A stretch of 64,000 nucleotides of DNA from Fennellomyces sp. T-0311 (GCA_025266875.1 JALLLT010000014.1:558001-622000), one strand, 5' to 3'; positions 45,420 to 59,271 are shown, counted from the stretch's first letter. Numbers and translations: made by a program. The notes: generated by a model not told the origin, from the letters alone.

Positions 45420-47195
45420 ATGTCGTTGGGAAAACGGAAAGCAGAATGCGATTCACCCATAACCAAAATTCGTCCAGCAGCTACCAATCCTGTCAATTCG
45501 CAACAAACCGGGCAATTGTCCAAACAAATGGTGCCATCCGAGACGCAAACTGACCGTTACTGCTCTGATTTGATCAATGTCCTGCCCTTCGAACTTTTGA
45601 ATCTAATCTTTTGTGATTTGGATCTTGCAACACTCACCGAATGCTTGATTGTATCCAGCACCTGGCGATATAAACTAGCACGCGTTCCTGGACTATGGCG
45701 AAAAATGGATCTAAAGCCGCAAAACCCATTCTGGCGACCACTCACGTCTTCTTCCTTGCTTCCCACGCTATTCCAATATGTTGAAGAAATCAATATCGTC
45801 AATTACAGAGGGGAGATAAAAAAGTACTTTGCCGTCATCGCCGTGACCAAGTTTCCAAAGCTGCATACGCTTAAGATCCGTGATCGTGGTAGGTTTTTTA
45901 TTGAATTCGCAAAGATGGCTTTTCATTTCTAACTGGACTCGGTCACAGCCAACAGCGAAAACATGGCCAAGGATATATACAGAGTGCTGCCTCGTGTATC
46001 CAAAACGTTAAAGGAACTCCAGATAGTGTCATCGTCGCATACTGCGCTTTCCATCGGACGAATCACCAAGATCTGTCGGCAACTCGAGTATCTCAAACTC
46101 GATGTTCGGTACATCACCGATCACCCCAGTCGAAACGATGGCTTGGTAAAACGATTAATCAGTGTGGAGATCAGTGCCATGGTTACAACCGCGCTGGCAT
46201 CGAAACTGAAGCCGCTTATCCGATACGCGCCCAAGCTGCAGTACTTGATGGTACAAGAAGAAAGCTTATACGACCTCTCCTCCTTTCTCTTGCAATATTG
46301 CCCCAAACTCGCCGCCATCAGCAACGATGTTCATTCCATAAAGTATGCTCAGAACTGGGTGCAGCGGAACAACGAGCGCATAGGGCTTCGATACATGTCA
46401 TTCGTCAATGTAGCATCGGCTAGGCTGGTGTGCGGGTACCTTGAGAAGCATAAAGGAACGCTCAAGGACATTCGATTGTCACCCACATACGATATTACAA
46501 GTACTTTGGGCAACTGGCGACTGCTTTCCTCCGTCATCATGCCACAATTGACGGAACTGCATATCCATGACTGCAGCAACCCATCCGTCCATGACCAGCT
46601 ACCAGATACCATCCGGAACTCCAGAAACCTACGCACTGTTCGATTGCAATACTCTGCGGCGGACGATGTTGCGCATCCCAGACCAACCGACTCCATTTTC
46701 TACGCATTGACAGAATTGGTCCATCTTTCCATTTTAGGTCTAAGTCGATTCCATATCCACAACCAAGCATTCTTGCGGTTCCTTGATCATGTCGCCAGCC
46801 AGCCTCAATTTAACCGTCTATCCATTGTAGAATGCGGCGATCTCAATTCTTCGATTGTTCAACGCACCGCGAGCATACCAAGTCTGCACACGTTGACCCT
46901 GTTTGACTTTGGATATGAGCTGACGGAGACTGCTGTGCACGAACTTACTGCATTGATCGGACGCTTGCCTCGATTGCGTTGCTTAAAGCTGAGCGGGGTC
47001 ACATTGACCGACACAGACTTTTACAACCTTGCCGCTTCCACCAGTCTTCGCCAGCTCTTCCTGTACAGTTATTCCAAAGTGTCACCCGAAGCAGAACTGT
47101 TGCTGCAACCCGTGATTGTAAATTATAATAGATTCTTAGAGTTAGATGACGAAACTGACACTTGCTGTCGATTATTAGACTTTATTTATGTATAA
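45420..47195 (+). CDS. F-box protein with degenerate leucine-rich repeats, 571 aa
   Basis: Exons 45420-45888 and 45949-47195, joined by a 60-nt intron. An F-box sits at about residues 50-95 (VLPFELLNLIFCDLDLATL...WRYKLARVPGLWRKM), the SKP1-binding part of SCF ubiquitin ligases. After it come irregular leucine-rich repeats (LHTLKI, LKELQIV, LEYLKLDV, LTELHIHDC, LVHLSILG, FNRLSIVECGDL, LRCLKLSGVTL), the usual substrate-binding array. The N-terminal 45 residues are polar. Substrate unknown. The start lies 119 bp after the HNH gene stop. Confidence 0.88.
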
Positions 47196-47477
47196 ACACC
47201 AAATATACCTGAATTTTACATTTGTACTACCATATCCGGAAAGACTCTAATTAAGCTATTCTCGAAAATTCTTAATCATCAACGCTACTGTGCGACGAGG
47301 TTACACATGTTAGCACACGTTTGATTCACAGTATTATTAGACTATTGTTCAAACGCAAAGTTTATTCACATTTTCCTTTATAAAAAAAACAGTATTATTA
47401 TATATTGTGAAGCGTTAATTGAGCCTAGAGAAAAAGCAGTGAGTAACTGGGAACACGAACGATCGTTCGAGTAGCAC
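47196..47477. other. Convergent 3' region F-box / SET1
   Basis: The 282 bp between two stop codons on opposite strands. Poly(A)-like AT-rich sequence, no gene. Confidence 0.5.
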
Positions 47478-50400
47478 TTACGTTCCCTTACAGAACTTGC
47501 TGCCGCACAAACAGGGTATCTTATCCGCTTCAATAGGGAATTTATAATCGTATGTAATCTCTTCTCCAGGTTCGATATCGCGATTGGCGTAGATGACAAT
47601 TTTCTTTTGTTTATCCACGGTGATGATTTTGGCGCTGCAATTGGGCTGCAGAGAAAAAACGTTGTCAGTTGCTGTTGTGCACTTGTTCTTTGGCAAAACC
47701 TTACCGAGCAACAATGGTTAATGAACCGAGCGATACTGCCTTTCTTCGTAGCATCAATCACAGTGTCATCGTCGACTCTGAAAAGATAACTGCTTCCGAT
47801 ACCACACCGTTCGTACTTTTTCTCGCGTTCCTCAGCCACTTGCTGTCGGATGATCTCGCCAACGTACTCAATGACCATATCATTGGCATCGATCCGTTCC
47901 TCAGCAAAGAGACCCCAGTCGTGAATCGGCGATTTGGCGAATCTGAGCTGCTTTTTCCGATTCTTGAGCTGGTTGAACTTGAGGATATCCGAGTCGGCCA
48001 AGGATTTCTTTTGCATGTCCATGCCTACAAGCAGACGCCGATTATTGACACGGTTTGTGCGCGACGTGGTCCGACCATTCACACCAGGATTGTCAAAGAC
48101 GGCTCTGTTTCTCGGAAGATACGTTGCCTTGACAGAATCGGGGATGGGATAGTATCCACGCGCCCGCGCACATCCACCTTTTGTGTCCATCGACTGACTT
48201 TCCTTCAACAATGATTCGGCGCTCTCCGGACGCACCTTTTCCAGTATCGCTAGCCTTAAAAACCCAAAGTCTTCGCCATCCTGTACTTGTTGGAATGGAT
48301 CCCATTCGGCACGTTTGGAAATGTCATTGATTGAGCCATCGATGCCATTCGCAAAGGGCTTCTCCAACAACTCGTCGTCCGAGTCATCCGATTCCAGCAG
48401 CGTCCGCTCGTACGCCTCTTGGTCTCTCCGCTTACGTTCTTCTTCCTCGGCGCGTATTCTGGCTTCTTCTTCGACTTGTGCTTGGTCTGGCGTGTTGGCC
48501 TTGTCCACCGGCGTCTTTTTGGGTCGGCCCGGCGCCTTTTTTCTTCGCTTGGTGGGCTTTGGTATGGCGCCAATGTCGTCAAAGTAGTTGTATTCGTCTT
48601 CATCGTCGTCTTCGGGTGGGAGTTCCAAGCGGCTGGATTTGCTGCCTGTTGTCCGTTCTTTCTTTTCCACAACGGTGTCGTCCGGTAGTAGATCGGGTGT
48701 GTCGACCACTTCAACCGCATCGTGCGTGCTGGCCTTTTCTTCTTCTTCCTCCTCCTCTTCTTCTTCTTCGTCGTCACTCGGTTGTCGCTGGAGTTTTTGG
48801 AGAAACAGGTCGTGCTGGTGGTCAACTTCACTTTCGTCGCTGAGATAATCCCGTAATCGGCGTGGCTGTTGTCGACGGGCCTCGCGTCGTCTTGCCAGAT
48901 TCACCCGAGGTCCATCGTTTTCTTCATCGTCATCCTCCTCATCATTGCTTTTGTTGTCAGCCGTATCCAAGTTCAATCCATTGCCAACGCGCACTTGTTC
49001 GTCTTCGGAGCTGGATGCCATGGAGATACGTTTGCGTGGAGCCGGTGGACGGTACCGCGGTGTGGTTGCGCGGCTGCTCGTCTGGTCGTCCCCATTGTCC
49101 TCATCCAACGTCTCCTCTTCCTCGTCTTCCGACGCGCTGTAGCGCTGCTTTTTGATCTGCTTGTTGTCATCGCGCAGGGGAGACGACCGTCGCTTTTTTA
49201 TCCGTGGCAACTTGTTCAAGGAGGGCAAAGCGCCGTCGTCGTGTTTCGGGGTCTCTTGCTCCATGGATGCGGGAATGGGTTCGCTTGTTTCAGAGGGTGT
49301 CACGGGTCTGGAGGGCGTTTCTGCAGGCAGGCCAGGCGTTTCACGAGAACGACGGAGTTCTGGGTTGTGGAAGTCATTGATGGCAGGTCCAACCACACGG
49401 CTTTTTAAATCTTTCAGGAAAACGTCAGCAAGCTCCTTGAACAACAGTTCCTTGGCCTGCTCTGCAACCGGTTTGCTGTCACTTTTTTCCGTCTTTGCTT
49501 TTTTGACCTCCTCGTTGATTCCTGCCGTGGATGCCGTCTTTGGCGTTTCTGGCTCGCGTTCCTTTGCAGACTCACGCCGCTCTTTGGGGTCGGACAACGC
49601 TATTGTCAAGGTGTACCCCATCACTTGCTGTCCGTTCGCAGCTGTCAATCCTCGTCTGGCTGCACTGGTTGAGTCGAACACCACGTGCCAATCATCGGCG
49701 TCGTGATATATCTTTTTGCAACACGTGAGTCCCACCGCCCGAGCGTCCCATACTCCAGCCTTACATCCACACAGTTGTAATAATAAAACAACTTCCGAAG
49801 ATCCTCCAATACACCGCGCATGAACGGCAAGCACTTCCGGGAGATGATCAATGAGGGATGGTCGCGTTCCTACAAATCCACGAGTTAAGCGCGAGCCTGA
49901 TACCATGCACCATCCATCTCTCTTTACCGTTGCCTCACGCGATAGTGGTGGCGGTGGCGGTGGACGTCGATCCCGTTCTTCGCCACCCCAATATTCGTTA
50001 CGACGACGATACCGATCCCTTTCCCAGTCTCGGTCACGCGCATAGTCATGTTCATCCCAACGACGATCCGCATAATAGCCATGCGGCTCACGTCCGATAC
50101 TCCTGCTTCGACTCCTACTTCGACTGCGATAGCGCGGGTCCGGTGAATCACCGGGACTTGCTCTACTCCAACGCGGGGGAGGTGGTGGCGGAGGTGGTCG
50201 GCTGGTACGCGACGGCTCGTAGTGGTCGGATTCAAGATGGCGAGGCGGCGGTGGAGGTGGATAGCGTGAGCCTGATGACATGTACGGCGCTGGAGGTGGC
50301 GGTGGGGGCGGAGTACCAGAAGCTCGGTAGCCACGGTAATCCTCATAGCGATAGGATCTGTGATAATGCGAAGGAGGCGGCGGGGGCGGAGGGTGCGGTT

Positions 50401-51293
50401 TATCATACCGACTATACTTTGACGGCACCAGTTCGTCTTCCACCACTTCACCTTCTTCATGATGCGACGACGACTGCGATTTAATACTTTCTGTTCGTGC
50501 CTTTGGGGGTGATCGATCCGGGTACTTGTCATTGCGTTTGTCACCTTCCAAATCGCCCTTGCGCATTCGTTCTGCTACTGCTGCTTTCAGTTTTTCGCCG
50601 GTAGGATCCAGTTGGACATGCACAGGTCCAGCTGTTCCCATGGGTCTTCCATTGCCTTTTTCTACTGCTCGTATCGCTGCTTTGGCATCAACACCGAATT
50701 CAACTCGTGCTAAGCCAAACGAACCGCCTGTTGATGGGCACTTTTCAATCGTAACACTTTCGACTTGACCGTAAACTGAGAAATGGGTGGTAATTTGCGT
50801 TTCGGTTGCCAATGGTGATAGATTCGATACAAAAATGGCTGTAGGTTGTTTCGCTGCAATGGAATTGCTGTCGACCTATCGTTCATACGTCTAAGTTACA
50901 ACGCGTCTTTGTGTGTGAATACCAATTACCACAAATTGAACAGGCTTTAATTTGGTTCGGCAAGTTTTGTTTCCTTTAGAAGTGTTCTTGCCGTAACCGA
51001 GGACACTTTGACGAGGATCTCGAGGAGGATCGGAAGATTGCTGTAGAAAAAAAAGCCGTTGCGCATGAGTTGAACACAGGTGATGGATGAAGGGCTGGAA
51101 TGGAATAACATACGTCATCGCCTTCGAAGTGGTATACGAGTTGCTGATTCGTCTTGCTTTTGCTTCGATCGAGTTCAGGATCGTATACGACTCTGTAGTT
51201 TCGCGGTTTCTTGCCATCTTTTGATTGAGACTCCTTGGTTGGCTTGCTAGTACAACGGAAAAGAAAACATGATGAGTTGACTGAATGCATCAC
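47478..51293 (-). CDS. SET1: SET1 histone H3K4 methyltransferase (COMPASS)
   Basis: Catalytic subunit of COMPASS, methylating histone H3 lysine 4. Six exons (51114-51293, 50930-51040, 49928-50875, 49765-49869, 47705-49711, 47478-47645) give 1172 aa. N-terminus has [16 protein letters not shown], then RRM 1 ([15 protein letters not shown]..., about 110-185), a Pro-run and Arg/Ser region, and the SET1-specific RRM-like segment ([34 protein letters not shown], about 420-495). Acidic and Lys-rich linkers follow, then n-SET ([19 protein letters not shown]), SET ([44 protein letters not shown]) and post-[14 protein letters not shown]. The NHCCSPNC motif is created across the last intron. The start is uncertain: ATG 51293 is the farthest upstream in this frame, and an extra 5' exon is possible. 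Confidence 0.93.
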
Positions 51294-54200
51294 ACTGTTA
51301 TTGATTCACAGTGGAAAAAGTAAAACACACACACACCATTGCGAATCCATTGGGTGGAGTCGAAAGAGTAGAACAGGTACAGCCTAGTGCGTCGCATCAA
51401 GTGAAATTACCGTCGGGACTTCATTCTGCCGTCAATTGCGTTTTAGCTTCATTTGCTGTGGCTATGCGTCATTGTGTACCTGTCTTTTTTAAAAAAAAAT
51501 AAAAAGTCACTGCATCAATGTCCTTCGAAACCATTGCAAATGCATACTGCGTATATACATTGTCACGCTAATAAAGAATAAAATCACATCCATTGCCCTG
51601 ATACCGTACAACGTATCAATTGTTACCAAAAATGAGCGTCGATCTACCAAAATTGGGACAATATTGATGGAAGTCAGTTTATCGTGCGGCCATACCACTG
51701 ATTTGATTGTTGACTTTATGCATGACAGTTAGACGCAAACTCTACGTGATGTAGTACGTAGTATGTATATCTACACACACAGAAAGTCATTAAAGGTTAT
51801 ATGTTGCATCCAATACTTCATAAAAGTATTCGAGAGCGCTGATATTGTTTAAATTTTGATCAAAATACGTGGATATATTACTTGTTAAGAAATACCTATG
51901 AAGCGTTTACATGATATTTTAAGGATCTGCTAAGCTGTCTCGCACAATCACCTTCGTACCATTCTAGTATACTGTGCTTTATAGACTGTCTTGGCTAGGA
52001 TTAACCCACGAATAACGTTTCTGAAACATATTTTTATATCAGGGGTACGATAACTATGGTACCCTAATTAATATGATTCGCTGTGTTTGCACATCATTGT
52101 TGTCAAGTGGGAGCATTCGGTGACTGTAGCAACCTATGGTACACATACCGTCTTATAACTAATAGTGCTATCCTCTTTGTATAAAAGCAACGGGTAATAA
52201 ACAGATGCTTCTACGATTGTACATACTCTGTTTACCAGTTCCCTGCTGATTGGTGGCGGAATGCGCAACGTGTCCTCCTTACACGGCTTCTTCCCAAAAC
52301 TTTACTAGATGCCAAATTTTGATTGTGTATATAAATAGTATAACCACGGACAAACGAATGTACTTTTATTTTTCTTCCTTTTCTTATGTCTATCCTATAA
52401 TCAATTATAGGAAAAAAAGTGATGGAGGGAATGAAAGGAAGACAATGGAAAGAGCTACTAATGCGTGGACTGAAAAATTCAATACCTACGTACTCGTGGA
52501 TTTCAGTAAAGTCTGCGTAAAGGGCGCTTACATGATGGAATATATGGGCGTTCTTCTTTCAATGACAAAGACACATACGTACGTATGAAATGGCTTTACT
52601 AGTTAATACCAGAGCCGTCATCTGGTTTACATGCATACGTATAATGTCTTTCAATATGCATGCATTAAGTTATAGCAACAACGCATGTCTATCCATAATG
52701 ATTCCGGCGACAACTATCTCAGGACATGCGCAGAAGGGATCGTTATACTAAAGATTGCTGCCCATGACCCATATGCTCACTGGGAAGTGATGGACGGATA
52801 CGACAAAGTCCGATGCTATGTTTGGCATAATGCATCAAAACCATCAGGCCCACTGCGTCTGGTATATCATCATTGTTGACCGGGCATCTATCACATTGTA
52901 CGTTGGAAATATCATGTATTAATAACGCTTGCTAAATCTTTTAAAAAAGTATAGATCATTTTCACGTAGATACGTAAAATAAATGGATCCGTAGATGTCT
53001 TTGGGCAGAAAATAATAAAACCGAGCTGGTGAATCAACATTACCACTACGACTCACGGAGACTAAAGCTTTCTATCTCCTCGAGCTCACGTCGTTTTGGA
53101 TTTGCAACTCTAGAATCATCCGTCGGCCTGTCCAAGCAAGTAGCACAACCGCGCAATAGCGACATATCCGATGATTTTTATAGCTCGTCAAGCGAACGGC
53201 TAGATAAAAAGTTGCTCGTAAAAGCACATAAAATTCGGCTCTAATCATGCTCTCTGACTCGTTCAGTACCTAAAACGATTTGAAAAATTGCGCAAGTAGA
53301 AGTGAAGGTGGAAATACATAAAAAGTCAAATGTGAGGGTCATCCGGGCATAACTGCAGAGGTTAAAGCCAAAAAGTGAAAATACAGTTTTAGGGATCGAT
53401 TAGAGAAATTCATAAACGCACCTAACTCATTGGACCCAACACGTAAGTAAATTATTCCCAAAGAATCATGTAAAGTTATTTAGTGCAAAAATATTGGCTT
53501 TTTGCGTTCTTCGTATTGAATTAGCAGCGGAATCCATTGATTACCTTTAACTCGTTTACTGAACTGACTAGCGATTGAACCTCCCTTGATATGTAGGTGA
53601 ATTTTGTAGAAAATTTGGAGGTGTATCCAACGATGATAACGGCTTGAAATACCTTTATTTATTTTGAATGGCAACACAGACGACCTATAACTTAATACAT
53701 CACCGATAGTCACCTGCATAGTTGTCAAAATAACCAAAATCCATGTATATCTGAGATAAATTATGGACCATTATATCACTTACTGTAGGCGATCTCATCC
53801 ATAGTCTCGCGTGAAAACTATAGACGAATTTTCCGACGTGGTACTGAGTTCATTGAAATGTCAATACCATTGAAAGATCTTAGTATTCTTGACGATTACT
53901 TTAGAAGACTTGAAGCTTTCCTAAGGACCTTTTTTTTCCAAATGTGGCACGAGGCCGTTAAGAATAGTACATACTCCATGTGCCAAAAATTTCTGAAGTT
54001 CTTTCTTAATTAGCGCTTGGGCAACAGGAAAGTTGTTTTTATCAGAGAGCTTAAAGTAAGTCGATTGTACCTACAGTAGCAATCTTCTGGTGTATGAGAT
54101 GTTGTGGGCGAACGACTTGACATGCTTTTTGTTGCAAACTTATGGATAGTTCAATGAAGCAATATGTTTTATGTCGTTATCAAGGATTGTCGTAATCGAC

Positions 54201-54389
54201 CGAAAATGCATGGCCCATCAGAAAAATAACGAATTGAGAAGTAGCGTGGTGTGAAGGATATGGGTAGATGAGAAGGCGCATAGTGACTGGGCGTGTGCGA
54301 CAATCGAGGGGAGCGATCCGCAGGTTAACGTTGAGCACGACCAAGCTCCGAAACCGAATAGTCCTTTTCAACCTTTCCCATTTGACACG
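51294..54389. other. Gene-poor gap 1
   Basis: About 3.1 kb. I see no supported gene. Short frames at 52250-52588, 52685-52879 and 53029-53244 have no motif and no joinable exons. A (CA)n-like run (ACACACACACAC) lies near 51325. Some sequence may be 5' UTR of SET1 and of the RNASEK-like gene. Confidence 0.45.
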
Positions 54390-54770
54390 ATGAAGACGCT
54401 GGTCAGCCCTGGAAATGCCATTTGTTGCAGCATCCTCTCGTTCTGCGGCATTATCTTCCTTGTAATGTGGCTCTTTTAAACGTGTGCATCTCGTTTTGTA
54501 CAGATTTACTTAGACGCGCGCCCATAGACATTGTTAGGAATGGCGTTCGATGCCAAAGTCGAAGTGTTGACGGAATTCGTTACTGATCCAGATGATCCCC
54601 ACGCTACCGCTTCTGCGTGCTTTACCGCTGCCATTGTATACGCTTGTTTCTTGGCGTTCTGTGGTTGCCAGGTAACTCCTCTTATCGATATAAAAAAAAA
54701 CGATTATGCTGAAACACTTTCTTAGTCACTTGTGCACAAATACAACTCACGTAACCAAATTCAGCTTTAA
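54390..54770 (+). CDS. RNASEK / V-ATPase subunit f-like small membrane protein, 86 aa
   Basis: Three exons, 54390-54461, 54528-54671 and 54726-54770. Two membrane helices: residues about 8-30 (AICCSILSFCGIIFLTLLGM) and about 50-70 (ASACFTAAIVYACFLAFCGC), with the loop FDAKVEVLTEFVTDPDDP between them. This order, cysteine-containing first helix, LG-x-F, VEVL-x-E, then a second helix ending in CxCQ, matches animal RNASEK and yeast V-ATPase subunit f, small V0-sector subunits of the proton pump. The gene is easily missed because no exon exceeds 48 codons. The first 5' splice site is read as CTT/GTAATG; reading through would stop after 29 codons. Confidence 0.8.
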
Positions 54771-57699
54771 GCTGCTCTATTTTGTCATTAAAAAGATACC
54801 TTTGTGTTGTGTGTAAGAAACATGTATAAATATCTATCTTGCTACCAATAAGGGCGCGGGACGGGATGGGCTGGAGATACGTGGATCGGACGGTGGATGA
54901 TCTCTTCAAGCGCTTTCACGAATACAAACGTTTAGTTTAACAATGAGCGTTAGAATATTCAGGGCAGGATTAAAAGGGAAGGGGCCTTGAACTTGACGAC
55001 ACCTGGTCTATCATTTCCAGTCGAGATCATCGGTACGACGTCATAGGAACTATATTTCAACACCCCAATGCATATCCGGAAAATTGACAGGTAAAGCGTG
55101 AACGCCGATACTCACTGTAATTGCATGACTTTATATGTATAACGCAGACGATACTCGGGAATGTTGACTGAAGTGTATTTGACTTTCTCTCGACTCGCAC
55201 TTCGCACTTCATGCTGACTCGACTATCTGTCTGTACAGAGTTTGGAGTCACCTTGATTGGAGAGGCAGTGCTTGAGTGCAAAGGATAGAATGTATGCAGT
55301 TCCCTATTATACTCCAAGTTCACGAGTCGCTTGACCGCTTTATATCTCATAGGAGCCCTATTGGTAAGACCAATGACCACAGGATCAAGGTACTACAGTC
55401 ATTTGTAGCATGCTGCTATTGAGACGAACATTATGGACGATTAGCAGATTGAACCAAATTCCAGATTTACTAACATCAAAATACCTCTTGCAGTGCAAGG
55501 GCTAAGCCGAGGGTCACGCAACGCCATCCCACCGTATGCCAGGCTATCAAAGTCCTTTCCATCGGGTCATCGAGCCTTTACCATCGTCATAAAAAATAAG
55601 ATACATACTATCCACAGAATTTTGACTTGATATAGACTGAAATTCCTTATCCACCGAAACCGTGTAACAGCGCATAACGCAAAAACTCGGGGCCAATATA
55701 ACGCTAGGTTTCAGCATCTTATTGGTAATCCAAAAAGCTTATTGTGTATGAAAAAGTTGTTCCGAGAAAAATGTTACATATAGTTTAAAAAAAAGTTTAT
55801 TATATCATTCAAACAAAGGAAAGCTACTATTCCGATAATGAAAAACTGGGCAAATATCCTGATCTATATTTTGGCTTAAGCTACACAAAACTATTAAAGC
55901 TACATACTTGGAGAAGAGACATCGGGGCCACTGGTCTAAAATTAGGGTGTAGCTGGCGTTCCAGTAGCCAGATTACTTTGGTAGAGATGGCTGCACTGCT
56001 AGATCAAACAACGAGAATCGTCCTTTCGTGATCATTGGACTTTTAGTAAAGTTAAAGTTAAACAAGTTATTGTATCTATGCTTGTATTGCAAGAAACATA
56101 CCCAAGTTTCAGACGAGGCAAGGAAGGCGTCTCCATGATCATCAAAGTTTGTAGTAAGCTAGATCTTTGGATCGACGTATCGATTATACATTCTAAACAT
56201 ACACACCAGTATACGTAGCCATGGGTTTCGCTCGCTTGTTTCCTAAAAGCATTGTGGTGATTAGTTATTATTAAAACATGAAAAGTAGTCAAAGGTGCAA
56301 ATGCATCAACTTTTGGATGGCGGAAAAAGTTAACTTGTAGCGTCTATCCGTCACGGCATCCCATTTCCTAATTGTCTAGGCTTGTGAATAAGTGACTCTG
56401 AGTAGCTTCGGATAGTGAGTATCGAGAGTGCATTAAGTTTGTCGCCTAATACTGTTACGTATCCCCTCTTCTTCGGTTATTATTTTATCTTTCGGTCAGA
56501 CACTAGGGTGTAGATGATCCTGAGTAGCTGTGAATATTATAAATAATACTTTATATGGTGCAAGCTACATACACGCGGCGGAAAGAGGAATGTCTACTCC
56601 CACCCAAACGTTTACGTAACATGCGCAGAAATATATCATTGCTAATCTTGCCTACATTTCTATTCACATTGCAAGATATAATATCTCTATCGATGATCTA
56701 GCTGTGCCAGCCTTGTATCGGTGCCACAATAAAAGCAGAGAGCTCTAAACTGCAGCTACGATAGGTGGACAATAGGGCGTACACGCTTTGTCTACGAAGT
56801 ACATCTGGCTTGGCAGCACTGATCGATCATCAGTTATTGTTGTAAATGTTCACAACATTAGGCTTAACATGTGTATATTTTTTGATCAATATTATCAATA
56901 CGCACATTAATAGCTTGTGTTGTTCTAGGGTTGACTACAACGATCTACAAGTGCACATGATCAGGCTTTGGAGCGCGCCCTGATCGACTTTTTTCGGTTT
57001 CCTCGAGTGGAATATGTACGTGTATATACATTCAGTTGTATCATTCGAAGAACGTGTCGTTTTTTATAAATTATTTGGAGACTATCTACGTATAATGGCA
57101 GATCAACGTGGTCATCCTTCGGAAAAAAAAGCGGCGCCAAATGAAGCAAGATGGCATGTGACGAATCGATGACATGTATGTTGAGAGATCCGTATATAGT
57201 TATTCAAAAACTATTTATAACGGCCAGTAAGTACAATGGAACCACGCCTTTTCCACTGACAGATTTCCAGAAAATGCCGTGCGAAAACAGAGGGTGTGCA
57301 AAAAGCGATAATGTAGCTTCTTTGAGGAAAGCACGCGCACAGAAGCCTGATTTCATTCTTTCGAAGCGTATGTACGGATATGATTGTGCTGAGGAAGTTA
57401 CCGTTGATGATGACAGTCTTGAGGCAAAAGAAATGTACAAAAACGGTTAAGCTCCTGAAAACTATGGAGGGCATGCTGTTGCGCTTGGGTGCCAAGATCA
57501 GTTTTGATCTGGGACTCATAAACATGCTTAAAGTTGTTAGCTACTCCCACTCCCACAAAATATATGTGACACTTTCAGTAAAAAGGTATTGGTATCACAG
57601 TTATTTGACTTTGAATTAGATTATGCATGACCTCCATGACAATGAGCAATCCGAAAGGAAACGTTTGCTAGCTATTACCGTTTGAAAGTTCATGCATCC
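54771..57699. other. Gene-poor gap 2
   Basis: About 2.9 kb without a supported gene. Around 57088-57450 a short plus-strand frame opens MADQRGHP..., reaches ARWHVTNR and stops; a second frame of 99 codons follows. Together they resemble a relic of a coding sequence (possibly TE-derived), but no family is recognised. Confidence 0.4.
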
Positions 57700-57919
57700 A
57701 GTGGTAAACTGGGAGAAAATTGGTAGGAGCAGTGGAAGTACTGTGAGAATCAATATAAGTGATATCTTTATTCAGCGGGAAGGCCCTCTCTGTTTATACT
57801 GCTGGGATGTAATTCATAGACAAATAGATAGCCATACTGAGATGCTGCCATACGATATTCAGGTACCGTCTCTTTCGTTTATCCGGCATTGTCGTTGAGT
57901 TAACGTCTTGGATGTCACA
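57700..57919 (+). mobile_element. Diverged solo LTR related to 21604-21878
   Basis: Shares ordered blocks with the arm-2 solo LTR: TGGT start, CTGTGAGAATC, TCTTTATT, CTCTCT.TTTATA, CTGCCATA, ATTCAGGTACCGTC, TTGGAT and a CACA end. It is shorter and more diverged, and no target duplication was found. Confidence 0.6.
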
Positions 57920-58705
57920 CATTCTTTTACAAATGAGTCTTTTCGCCAAGCTCATTGCCATGTCATAAAAAAGCTCTGCTATATTTTGTGTGTATACAGT
58001 GACGCCTATCTACTTTATTATATACCTATAATTTAATGGCTTTTGTGATCCTACATCTGCTATATAATTTGATTAAGCGTTATTCCTCGCGAACGATATC
58101 ATTGCGTGAATAGTCTATACGTATCCCATAGTCTTACCAGGGAAACAAAGCCAATATACTTCATGAACGCTATAGCTATGTGGTACTGAATTTCCATATA
58201 CCAATTCAGGAGATCTGGGGGTAAATGTACCCGGTGAAGATCTACATGAGCTACGTGAGTTATCCTTCTCGTCTTTGCATGATCAGATGCAAACGGATAT
58301 GATCGCTTTTTCTATTGGTTCGTGCGTAAAAACAAATTCCATTTTCTTTCTGCTGCAGTTCAGGCGCAGGAGCTGGAAATGGTATCCATACAAGATGACC
58401 ATACAAAGTCAACTTCAGGTGAATCATGCCCGATTGGAAGGTACGTACTTGCAGCCTAAATTACGTGGAAAAGTCATTTGAGTGTCTTTATATCACTCTA
58501 AAATAACAAGTTAGCTAGTAAGGAGGACTTGGGGGTATGTCGTGGTATGCATACCATAGTTGCTAGTCTTACTCAATACTACGCATTAAAATAGGGATCC
58601 TGACGTTTGCGTTGATATGAACCCTTTTTGAACTAATATACGTATACGTTATGCTGGCCTGTGTCCCAGCCATACCAAACTTTTGCCGGTTAGCTTCCTC
58701 AGGTA
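57920..58705. other. Unassigned AT-rich sequence
   Basis: No gene. A short palindrome GTGGTATGCATACCA at about 58542-58556 resembles part of the small inverted-repeat element at 58706. Confidence 0.4.
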
Positions 58706-58750
58706 CAGTAGTATGCGTTTGAAAACGTAATTTTCAAATGCATACCACTG
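58706..58750. mobile_element. 45-bp TA-flanked palindrome (mariner-like TIR pair)
   Basis: CAGTAGTATGCGTTTGAAAA is followed after a few bases by its near-perfect complement ending CACTG. TA flanks each side (58704-58705 and 58751-58752). It looks like two Tc1/mariner inverted repeats with almost nothing between them. Confidence 0.6.
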
Positions 58751-59271
58751 TATTCATTTAATGCGCTTTTTTTTCTCATGCACAAGGCAACCTTAACGAA
58801 CAGGCTTCCCTACAACGATCCTTTGACGCTTTTTCTTTTACTTACTCACAATTTTACTGTCCGTGTGCTAATAATTAATTGCTTGTGGTGACAAATGCTA
58901 AAGTGAATAATAGTGAGAATCGCGAACATAATCCTCGCTGTAAAAGAGGTAGGGTACTTTTGCATGACACTTCTAAACCCAGCAATTGGGGCGATCACCC
59001 GCTAACTCTTTCACATGCTTTTTGTCGGACTCCAATGGACGTACGAGTGTAGCACCAATAGCAGTAACAGCAACCGGGACGTCCAGCCATCAAACACTGA
59101 TATTCGACTAGACAGACTGGATTTTTTTACATTCGTCTTGATTTGTTATTAAGAAAAGAAGATACCTTGTGCGTAGAAGAAAAAACCATGTATAATATCT
59201 ATCTTTTATATGTTACAATTAAGGGGATGGCGAGATGAAAAGGGGTGCGTGGGGAGGAAGAAAGAGGTATT
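58751..59271. other. 3' flank of the LPA acyltransferase gene
   Basis: No gene. Low-complexity AT-rich sequence leading to the minus-strand gene stop at 59272. Confidence 0.45.

Noticed and set aside
47669..48843. Plus-strand frames of 170-181 codons
   Set aside because: Antisense to the SET1 coding exon. Pro/Phe/Leu-rich composition is what the reverse of acidic codon runs gives.
49858..50544. Frames of ~206-208 codons on both strands
   Set aside because: Alternative frames of the Pro- and Arg/Ser-rich SET1 exon 3, produced by repetitive codons.
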